A stretch of DNA of 64,000 nucleotides from Alistipes sp. (GTDB lineage Bacteria; Bacteroidota; Bacteroidia; Bacteroidales; Rikenellaceae). Below the pieces are notes generated by a model. The model saw only the letters and a list, made by a program, of their open reading frames with translations, ran no database searches and had not been told where the DNA came from. The position numbers were made by a program, and so were the translations under genes. Location: positions 1 through 64,000 of the forward strand of contig JAGBTQ010000022.1 of NCBI GenBank assembly GCA_017631275.1, written 5' to 3'. Shown in pieces: positions 57,619 to 64,000 of the stretch; the first letter of the stretch is position 1; the number at the start of each line of letters is the position of its first letter.

Positions 57619-58446
57619 TGCCTCGAGAGCAAAACGCTTGTAAGCCACTACAGTAGCCTCAGCATCTACACCCTTAAGGAACTCGCGGATAGACTCCTTC
57701 TCGCCTACAACAGCCTGGTTAAGAAGTGTGTTCTCCTCGAAGAACTTACGCATCTTACCCTCAGCAATCTTCTCGAGGATTGCCTCTGGCTTGTTAGCGT
57801 TCTTAGGATCCTGCTTCATCATCTCCATCTGGATAGCCTTCTCCTTCTCAACTACCTCTGCTGGGCAGTCGTTCTCGTCGATTGAGAGTGGAGCCATAGC
57901 TGTTGCCTGCATAGCAACCTTGCGTGCTGCCTCCTCAGAGATCTCCTTGTTGAAGCCAAGGATAGTACCGAGCTTCTTGTTGAAGTGAACGTAAGCTACG
58001 CAGTAAGGAGCCTCAACGCGTGCATAGTATGCAAGCTCAACCTTCTCGCCAGTCTGACCTGACTTCTCAGTTACGATCTCCTCAACAGTGTTACCTGCTG
58101 CGTTCTTAGCTACCATAAGAGCGTCGCGGTCAGCTGCATCAGCTGCTACAGCGATCTCAAGGATAGCCTCAGCAGAAGCGCCGAACTCGACATTCTGAGC
58201 TACGAAGTCAGTCTCGCAAGCGAGGCAAAGGATATAACCCTTCTGACCTACGATCTTAGTTACTACAACACCCTCAGTAGCAGTACGGTCTGAACGCTTT
58301 GCTACAACGAGCTTACCCTTCTCGCGAATGATGTCCTTAGCGCGCTCGAAATCGCCCTCAGCCTCCTGAAGAGCCTTCTTGCAATCCATCATACCTGCGC
58401 CGGTCATCTTGCGGAGCTTCATTACATCAGCTGCTTTGATTTCCAT
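57616..58446 (-). CDS. tsf: Elongation factor Ts
   Basis: EF-Ts exchanges GDP for GTP on EF-Tu. The 276-residue protein has the N-terminal UBA-like domain (MKLRKMTGAGMMDCKKALQE, about 10-29), then GYILCLACETDFVAQN and the dimerisation core. It is downstream of rpsB as in nearly all bacteria, but a terminator-like hairpin lies in the 105-base gap. The stop TAA is doubled (TAATAA) and overlaps the edge of a structured element. Confidence 0.96.
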   Translation of the reverse strand: MEIKAADVMKLRKMTGAGMMDCKKALQEAEGDFERAKDIIREKGKLVVAKRSDRTATEGVVVTKIVGQKGYILCLACETDFVAQNVEFGASAEAILEIAVAADAADRDALMVAKNAAGNTVEEIVTEKSGQTGEKVELAYYARVEAPYCVAYVHFNKKLGTILGFNKEISEEAARKVAMQATAMAPLSIDENDCPAEVVEKEKAIQMEMMKQDPKNANKPEAILEKIAEGKMRKFFEENTLLNQAVVGEKESIREFLKGVDAEATVVAYKRFALEA

Positions 58447-58477
58447 ATCAGTAATTTTTTTAGTCGTTAATTTTTCG

Positions 58478-58521
58478 AAAAAAAGCCGAGGCGAGCGGGC
58501 CTTAGCCTACCCGCACTCGGC
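58478..58521 (-). terminator. Terminator or attenuator between rpsB and tsf
   Basis: On the minus strand GCCGAG-TGCGGGTAGG pairs with CCCGCTCGC-CTCGGC and is followed by seven T residues. It would let rpsB be made in excess of tsf. Confidence 0.75.
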
Positions 58522-58551
58522 ATAAATTTGTGCTTTCTAAAGCGATAAGGA

Positions 58552-59382
58552 TTAAGCCTCAGTTGAAGCAACTACCTCAGCAAGTGTAGCCTCCTCAGCA
58601 TCTACAGCAGCCTTAACTGCCTTCTTGATGCGTGGCTTTGCCTGCTTTGCGCCCTCCTGAGCCTCAGCCTCCTGAGCCTCCTTCTCCTTCTCGAGCTTGC
58701 GCTCCTCAGCACCCTCAGCAATAGCACCGCATACTACATCAAGGATAGTAGCGATTGACTTTGCTGCATCGTCATTTGCTGGAATAACGTAATCAATGTC
58801 GGTTGGATCACAACAAGTATCTACCATAGCAAATACGGGGATGCCCAAACGCTTAGCCTCCTTAACAGCGTTCTGCTCCTTCTGTACGTCGATAACGAAC
58901 AAAGCAGCTGGAAGACGGTTAAGGTCAGCGATAGAACCGAGGTTCTTCTCGAGCTTAGCACGCTGACGAGCGATCTGAAGCTTCTCACGCTTTGAGAAAT
59001 TGTCATAAGTACCGTCGTTGGTCATCTTGTCGATGGTAGCCATCTTCTTAACGGCCTTACGTATTGTAGGGAAGTTTGTAAGCATACCGCCTGCCCAACG
59101 CTCTGTAACGTAAGGCATACCTACTGCTGATACCTTCTCGGCAACGATCTCCTTAGCCTGCTTCTTTGTTGCTACGAACAATACACGACGACCGCTCTTT
59201 ACGATCTGCTTAAGTGCAGCAGCTGCCTCGTCGAGCTTAATTGCAGTCTTGTGAAGGTCGATGATGTGGATGCCGTTCTTCTCCATGAAGATATATGGAG
59301 CCATCTTAGGGCACCACTTGCGCTTCAAGTGACCGAAGTGTACGCCGGCCTCCAACAATGTATTAAAATCTGTGCGTGACAT
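58552..59382 (-). CDS. rpsB: Small ribosomal subunit protein uS2
   Basis: The 276-residue protein starts MSRTDFNTLLEAGVHFGHLK, and has KWCPKMAPYIFMEKNGIHII, TERWAGGMLTNFPTI and LVDTCCDPTDIDYVIPAND-type motifs of S2. A Lys/Glu/Ala-rich extension of about 45 residues at the C-terminus (KLEKEKEAQEAEAQEG) is typical of Bacteroidota. It lies in rplM-rpsI-rpsB-tsf order, with a structured 256-base gap after rpsI. Confidence 0.97.
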   Translation of the reverse strand: MSRTDFNTLLEAGVHFGHLKRKWCPKMAPYIFMEKNGIHIIDLHKTAIKLDEAAAALKQIVKSGRRVLFVATKKQAKEIVAEKVSAVGMPYVTERWAGGMLTNFPTIRKAVKKMATIDKMTNDGTYDNFSKREKLQIARQRAKLEKNLGSIADLNRLPAALFVIDVQKEQNAVKEAKRLGIPVFAMVDTCCDPTDIDYVIPANDDAAKSIATILDVVCGAIAEGAEERKLEKEKEAQEAEAQEGAKQAKPRIKKAVKAAVDAEEATLAEVVASTEA

Positions 59383-59638
59383 AATTGTCTTTTGTTTTTT
59401 GTTTTGTTTAATAACTCTTTAATCAACCCACGAGTAACACCCCATCGAAGGAGTTGTTCTTGAGGGTTTATTCGCAATCGGGCAACCAGCTTAGCAGCAC
59501 TCCCTGCGGCTACGGTGGTCATCTGCCACATCTTACGCCGCCACTGCCTTAGGCAACATATCCGAGGATATAGGCGTGGTCCAAGAGGTTTTGAAACCCT
59601 GATTGTGCTTTTGCCAAAAGTAGGTCTCTGCGGGCGGA
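59383..59638 (-). ncRNA. Structured leader between rpsI and rpsB
   Basis: This 256-base stretch has no gene. On the minus strand it carries hairpins GGTTT-CAAAACC, ATATCC-TC-GGATAT and a GC-rich branched portion around GCCTAAGGCAGTGGCGGCG and CCGCAGGGAGTGC. TACTTTTG (59622-59615) is a possible -7 box without a clear -33. It may be an autoregulatory rpsB leader; I cannot assign it to a known RNA family. Confidence 0.45.
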
Positions 59639-60025
59639 TTAACGCTTAGAGAACTGGAACTTACGGCGTGCGCCTGGCTGACCTGGCTTCTTACGCTCAA
59701 CCTCACGTGAATCACGCATGAGGAAGCCGTTCTTCTTCAATACAGGACGCATCTCTGCATCGATCTGGCAAAGTGCACGAGCGATACCCATACGTGCAGC
59801 CTCAGCCTGACCCTTGATACCACCACCTACGAGGTTGATAACTACATCGTAGTTCTCCAAAGTGTTAGTAACCATCAATGGCTGCTTAACCTCATACTGG
59901 AGAATGTGCAAGGGGAAGTAAACCTCAAGCTCCTTGTGGTTGATTGTAATCTTACCTGTACCTGGCTTCACGAATACGCGAGCAACAGCGGCCTTACGGC
60001 GACCTACGGTGTTTACAACTTCCAT
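59639..60025 (-). CDS. rpsI: Small ribosomal subunit protein uS9
   Basis: The 128-residue protein starts MEVVNTVGRRKAAVARVFV and ends in the invariant-type tail GARRKFQFSKR, which reaches the ribosomal P site. Internal motifs are GGGIKGQAEAARMGIARAL and LMRDSREVERKKPGQPGAR. It begins 5 bases after rplM. Confidence 0.97.
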   Translation of the reverse strand: MEVVNTVGRRKAAVARVFVKPGTGKITINHKELEVYFPLHILQYEVKQPLMVTNTLENYDVVINLVGGGIKGQAEAARMGIARALCQIDAEMRPVLKKNGFLMRDSREVERKKPGQPGARRKFQFSKR

Positions 60026-60030
60026 AATTC

Positions 60031-60492
60031 TTACTTAATCTCGTTTAACTTAATCTCCTTAGGGTTCTGTGCAGCGTGAGGATGCTCAGCACCTGCATAA
60101 ACCTTCAAATTCTTCATGATTGCCTCACCCAAACGTGTCTTAGGCAACATGCCACGTACTGCGTGCTCTACTACGAACTCAGGCTTCTTGTCAGTTGTCA
60201 AGAAATCAGCTGGAGTAGCGAAACGCTGACCACCTGGAAAACCAGTGTAACGTGTATAAACCTTATCGGTCATCTTTGCGCCTGTAAGCTTCACCTTGTC
60301 AGCATTGATTACGATAACGAAGTCACCGCAATTAGTGTGTGGGGTGTAGCTAGGCTTGTTCTTGCCGCGGAGGATCTTAGCAACCTGCGAAGCAAGACGT
60401 CCCAAAATCTCGTTTGTAGCGTCAATCACGAACCACTCCTTCTGAGCGTCCTCTGCCTTGACCGAGATTGTCTTGTAGCTTTTTGAATCCAC
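60031..60492 (-). CDS. rplM: Large ribosomal subunit protein uL13
   Basis: The 153-residue protein shows WFVIDATNEILGRLASQVAKIL, GDFVIVINADKV, YTRYTGFPGG and AVRGMLPKTRLG, all typical of L13. It starts with GTG at 60492; no in-frame ATG lies upstream, and the encoded MDSKSYKTIS aligns with the family start, so GTG is used. A hairpin leader and promoter lie just upstream. It is the first gene of the ribosomal cluster. Confidence 0.96.
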   Translation of the reverse strand: MDSKSYKTISVKAEDAQKEWFVIDATNEILGRLASQVAKILRGKNKPSYTPHTNCGDFVIVINADKVKLTGAKMTDKVYTRYTGFPGGQRFATPADFLTTDKKPEFVVEHAVRGMLPKTRLGEAIMKNLKVYAGAEHPHAAQNPKEIKLNEIK

Positions 60493-60535
60493 TTTGTTTA
60501 CGTTTAATTAATACTTAAAATATTGTAATCCAATT

Positions 60536-60588
60536 CCCGAAAGCGTTTTTCGGGCTTGCAAAGATACTTATTTTTATTTAGATACAAA
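60536..60588 (-). promoter_or_regulatory. rplM promoter and leader hairpin
   Basis: The minus strand has TTTG (60588-60585), 18 bases, then TATCTTTG (60566-60559). Just after it CCCGAAA-AACGC-TTTCGGG (60554-60536) forms a perfect 7-bp hairpin at the 5' end of the mRNA, a possible site for L13 feedback. Confidence 0.6.
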
Positions 60589-60675
60589 CTCTTGCACAAC
60601 TCTTTTTTTTAGCAAAAATATTAACGGACTCAAAATGAGCCCGTTAACATATTTTTAGCATCGAAAAAAGTTACT
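60589..60675. other. Gap between the lipoprotein gene and the rplM promoter
   Basis: The hairpin ACGGGCTC and GAGCCCGT type sequence at 60624-60645 (TAACGGACTC and GAGCCCGTTA) could terminate the minus-strand ribosomal or plus-strand transcripts; no gene is seen. Confidence 0.45.
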
Positions 60676-62145
60676 TTATAGAAATCGTTCAACGTCATAA
60701 ATAGCGCCTGCGCGTGTCGTTGTAAGATTTTCGGGAAGCGACGAACGAGTATATACCGAAATATCAGCAGAATCACTAACATCGACCCATGTCATGCTAC
60801 TCTCTGCAACTGTCACATAGTAGGATGTACCCCATGCTACACCGTCGGAGTATGTGCCCGAGATGATGCCATTCTCGATTGCAGCGCTGCTAAGGTAGCA
60901 CTCCCACTCTCTATGCTCAATCTTCTGCCATAGGGTCACCACACCATCCTCCGTAATGTCGATATATACCTCGAACGATGGCTCTGCACCACGCCACTGG
61001 GTAAGGTGCCAAGTGCCCGCTACTGAAGAGGTATCGCCACCCTCGACAGGAGGCGTTGGAGGCGTTGGAGGTGTTGGCACCTCCTCCTCGGGAACCTCTA
61101 TCTGGGCAACCTCTGATGAGCACGAGGTGCTGTTTGCACCCGCCGTGAGTGTAACCTTAACCTCATAGGTAGCACCCTTCTTAAGCATAGCATCTACAAT
61201 GGTGGTAGAGATAGCGCCATCGACGACATCTACATCGACCTTTGTCCACTCACTCGCACCCGCCTCTCGATAGTAGAAAGCATAGTTGGTTGCATGCTTG
61301 CTATTATAGACCTTGTCAGATACGCCGTCGTAGAAGATCTCGACACTATCAACCGAAGCATGAATGCCGCTTGCGTCGTAGCTAAGCACAGGTGTAGCAA
61401 TAGAGGCTGTGACCGTGGCATACGAGGTCTTAAACTCACAAGCATCAGCACTAAACGACTCCGCTACACCCTCAGCCGAGAGTGTTAGGCGCACTGTATA
61501 ATTGCTATTCTCAACGAGATACTCCTCGCCCTCGAAGGGAAGCGACACTCTTAGCGAGCCATCTGTAAGCAGGTTACCAGCAAACTCTTTAGCCACGCAT
61601 TTGTTGCCATTTTGTAGCTGATACTCCACCGTAACCGATCTAATATTCTGTGGCTGGTCCTCATAAATATATTGAAGGTTGGTAAAGCTTAGCTCAGCAA
61701 CGATACCCTTAGCCAGGGCCACTGCTTTGAAGTTTATTCCACTAAATGGGATATACTCCTCGCTGGTAGCAAAGGGCACACGGTCAGATGTGTGCTTGCC
61801 ATGCTCACCACCATCAACAACAACATACGCCACATAGCCCGTAGAGGGTGTAAGATGGTCGATAACAAAGCTCAGAGCGCCCTCCTCCTGGGTGTACTCC
61901 TTAACCGAGATTATCTCGCTCTGCTGGGCAAGGGTGTACTCCACCCATATCTTAGCATCGTCGTAGCGCTCGCCATCAACGGTTAGATATGTATCACGCA
62001 CCTTAACCACGGCACTTGTGTCTGATGCGTCAATGCTAATCTCGCCAAAGTGAACATTCACCTTTGGTTCGGGCACAATCTCGGCAGGCTCACACGCCAC
62101 AACAGCCAAAATTGCCACCAATAATATATATAGGTATCTCTTCAT
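60676..62145 (-). CDS. Lipoprotein with fibronectin-like domains
   Basis: The 489-residue protein has a lipoprotein signal (AILAVVACEP) and two or three beta-sandwich segments resembling Fn3 (about 30-135, 145-240 and 245-350). A Pro-Thr hinge (PTPPTPPTPPVEGG) precedes a C-terminal beta domain (about 370-489) beginning VAGTWHLTQW, similar to lipocalin-like domains of Bacteroidota lipoproteins. It is exported and probably surface-exposed; the ligand is unknown. It lies 18 bases after the subtilase gene and is likely co-transcribed with it. Confidence 0.85.
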   Translation of the reverse strand: MKRYLYILLVAILAVVACEPAEIVPEPKVNVHFGEISIDASDTSAVVKVRDTYLTVDGERYDDAKIWVEYTLAQQSEIISVKEYTQEEGALSFVIDHLTPSTGYVAYVVVDGGEHGKHTSDRVPFATSEEYIPFSGINFKAVALAKGIVAELSFTNLQYIYEDQPQNIRSVTVEYQLQNGNKCVAKEFAGNLLTDGSLRVSLPFEGEEYLVENSNYTVRLTLSAEGVAESFSADACEFKTSYATVTASIATPVLSYDASGIHASVDSVEIFYDGVSDKVYNSKHATNYAFYYREAGASEWTKVDVDVVDGAISTTIVDAMLKKGATYEVKVTLTAGANSTSCSSEVAQIEVPEEEVPTPPTPPTPPVEGGDTSSVAGTWHLTQWRGAEPSFEVYIDITEDGVVTLWQKIEHREWECYLSSAAIENGIISGTYSDGVAWGTSYYVTVAESSMTWVDVSDSADISVYTRSSLPENLTTTRAGAIYDVERFL

Positions 62146-62163
62146 AATATTATCTGTTTATAT

Positions 62164-64000
62164 TTACAGCCAGCCACCATTAGTGGCTACTGAGCCACGA
62201 GCGACAATCTCCATCTCACGCTCAACGAGCATACCGCCCATGTTGTTGCCACCACCAACAGTCGAGCCACCGACAATAGCCGTAACCTTGATACGTCCAA
62301 CGCCCGACTTAGTACACTTGATGTTAAGCACGCCGTTACTAATTGTTGGCGTTGTTGTGATGCCGAGTGATGTGCGAGCAGCGTCGCTAAGCTCAACACC
62401 CTGATATGTCAAATCCTTAGACTGCTCGCCAAAGAACTCGTCAAGCGAGAGCTGGGCGTTGCTACCAGTCTTAACATAGAGGCATGGAGTATCCTCAACC
62501 TGCATCATAAAACGGTGAGCGTCGATATAGCCCGAGCCGAGCTTGCCAACATATTGCGATAGGTCGATTGTTGCAACGGGATAGACAATGCTCTTTGTGC
62601 CCACCTGATACTGGTCGATATCCTGGACTGATGTTAGCAACAGCTCCTTGAACTCCTTAGCCGAGTAGCTCTTGCCCAACTTCAAGGCATACGACAGACC
62701 GAGTGCCGCACAACCCGAAACATGGGGCGTAGAGTGCGATGTACCCATAAGCGAGCCATATTCATCTGAGTTTGCAACGGTTGAGATTACACCATAATCG
62801 AAGCCAAAACCAGCAACATTATTCTCGCCACCAGGAGCACAGATATTAGCTCCTGCACCATAGTTGGTAAACGACGATGCTGTAAAGTTCGAGCAGAACG
62901 ACGTAACACATATATTATTATAGTATGCACCAGGATATGAAGGCACTCCGTAGCCATCATTGCCCGCAGCAAAGAGCGCAATACCGCCATTGATAACACC
63001 CTCAAGCTTAGCATTCTGCTCGAAGTAGTCGATAGCATTAATCAACGCGCTAAACTGGTTTTTGAACGATGAGTCAGTAGTATAGCTACCCTTGGCATAC
63101 GCCCATGAGTTGTTCATGATAACAGCGCCATTGTCGGCAGCATACTTAATAGCTGCAGCAATCTGGCTAACTGAGGCAGTGCCACTACCGTCGAATATCT
63201 GGCATGACATAATGCGACAACCATCACCGTTGCCCGTACCGCCAGCAATACCACAGCCTAAATAACCATTGTTGTTAACCGCAGCGATAGTTCCCGCCAC
63301 ATGAGTACCATGGTCATCAGGCTGAATATTAGCGTTATTTGCGCAGAAGTTATAGCCGTGAACATCGTCAACATAGCCATTGCCGTCGTTGTCGATGCCG
63401 TCACCTGCAACCTCACCCCCGTTGACCCACATGTTTGCAACCAAGTCCTTATGGTCGCACTTAACGCCACCGTCCAACACCGCAACAATAACACGGCTAT
63501 CGCCCGCAGTGTACCTCCATGCCGACAAAAGGTTGATGTCGGCACCTTCGATGTTTGTGCCGTCGTCCCAACCATAGTTTATGGTTTGACCATCATTGTA
63601 GTAGTGCCACTGCCACTCTAACAACGGATCATCAAAGGGATAATCTACCCCATTTGAGCGTGTTGTGGCACGCTTTGCTGCTGGCTGAGCCATTGCAACA
63701 TCATCGCCACCAATACTCTCGATAATGGTGTCATACTCGACAAACTCTACTCGCGAATCATTAGCAACAGCGCGTGCCACCATGTCGAGCTGCACACTAT
63801 CGTCGAACGAGAGTACCCACCAACGATACATATCGTTAGCGTGCAACTCATCGGCTGACGCCTTTGCTGCGGGGAACAACACACGAGCCTCGATTGCAAC
63901 ACCATCAACCTCAGGGGCGTAGCTATCGGCGTAGTTTGCCAACTTCACAATAAGCGAGCCCTGAGTGGCACATGATGTCGTGTTGATAATCTTTGATGAG
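62164..64000 (-). CDS. Subtilisin-like serine peptidase (S8), N-terminus outside the window
   Basis: At least 612 residues are encoded; the frame stays open through 64000 (the residues before LIVKLANY read SSKIINTTSCATQGS), so the start and signal peptide are missing. A short propeptide-like region precedes the catalytic domain, with Asp in AVLDGGVKCDH, His in DDHGTHVAGT (codon at 63301-63303) and Ser in MGTSHSTPHVSG (codon 62737-62739). GTSHSTPH replaces the usual GTSMATPH. A beta-rich tail follows. The GTG at 63948 is internal. It probably degrades extracellular protein and pairs with the following lipoprotein. Confidence 0.92.
   Translation of the reverse strand, partial: SSKIINTTSCATQGSLIVKLANYADSYAPEVDGVAIEARVLFPAAKASADELHANDMYRWWVLSFDDSVQLDMVARAVANDSRVEFVEYDTIIESIGGDDVAMAQPAAKRATTRSNGVDYPFDDPLLEWQWHYYNDGQTINYGWDDGTNIEGADINLLSAWRYTAGDSRVIVAVLDGGVKCDHKDLVANMWVNGGEVAGDGIDNDGNGYVDDVHGYNFCANNANIQPDDHGTHVAGTIAAVNNNGYLGCGIAGGTGNGDGCRIMSCQIFDGSGTASVSQIAAAIKYAADNGAVIMNNSWAYAKGSYTTDSSFKNQFSALINAIDYFEQNAKLEGVINGGIALFAAGNDGYGVPSYPGAYYNNICVTSFCSNFTASSFTNYGAGANICAPGGENNVAGFGFDYGVISTVANSDEYGSLMGTSHSTPHVSGCAALGLSYALKLGKSYSAKEFKELLLTSVQDIDQYQVGTKSIVYPVATIDLSQYVGKLGSGYIDAHRFMMQVEDTPCLYVKTGSNAQLSLDEFFGEQSKDLTYQGVELSDAARTSLGITTTPTISNGVLNIKCTKSGVGRIKVTAIVGGSTVGGGNNMGGMLVEREMEIVARGSVATNGGWL

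Noticed and set aside
1-64000. tRNA or rRNA genes
   Set aside because: All gaps long enough were read on both strands; no cloverleaf with a GTTCRANYC-type T arm and a CCA-end region was seen.

Overview
The window looks like a chromosomal segment of a Bacteroidales bacterium, most likely an Alistipes-like member of the Rikenellaceae (inferred, not proven). The case rests on Bacteroidota-type promoters (TTG or TTTG about 19 bases upstream of TAnnTTTG), the lack of clear Shine-Dalgarno sequences, TonB-dependent receptors with carboxypeptidase-regulatory N-termini, BACON-like and DUF4465-type lipoproteins, the rplM-rpsI-rpsB-tsf order and a LemA/TPM pair. No tRNA, rRNA, CRISPR array or complete insertion sequence was seen.

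Layout. 1-10 kb: rnhA, a flavin reductase, an unknown protein, thiL and adk from a compact divergent promoter, TPM and LemA proteins, a glucosaminidase with LysM domains, an unknown protein and dipeptidyl peptidase IV. 9.9-18 kb: pheT and htpG flank a 3.5-kb accessory zone with two arrays of a 22-bp palindrome at about 71-bp period, an AT-rich four-gene membrane-protein cassette between them, and a small HTH gene at the edge. 18-27 kb, minus strand: CapA-like protein, thioesterase, an FMN adenylyltransferase lacking a recognisable riboflavin kinase domain, Rex, a LysM/periplasmic-binding fusion, a DnaQ-like exonuclease, a lipoprotein, dnaN and a nucleoside phosphorylase. 27-35 kb: phosphoglucosamine mutase, purine permease, M20 dipeptidase and an outer-membrane receptor. 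35-42 kb: a His-rich secreted protein, a LytS/LytTR two-component pair, gamma carbonic anhydrase, MazG, two GT2 glycosyltransferases and rsmI. 43-54 kb: DUF4465 lipoprotein, LolA, FtsK, murI, aroK, topoisomerase IV A and B, PlsC. 54.7-64 kb: a second receptor, tsf-rpsB-rpsI-rplM, a lipoprotein and a subtilase that runs off the window.

What stands out is the intergenic DNA. Seven copies of a roughly 130-bp element, with conserved folding but variable stem sequence, each sit with the same end on a stop codon of a minus-strand gene. Most are followed by long imperfect palindromes built from 9-bp minisatellite arms around a shared core. Together with the 71-bp palindrome arrays they form a repeat system that the protein-coding content does not explain. 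A run of eight G residues in the promoter spacer of the second receptor suggests phase-variable expression.
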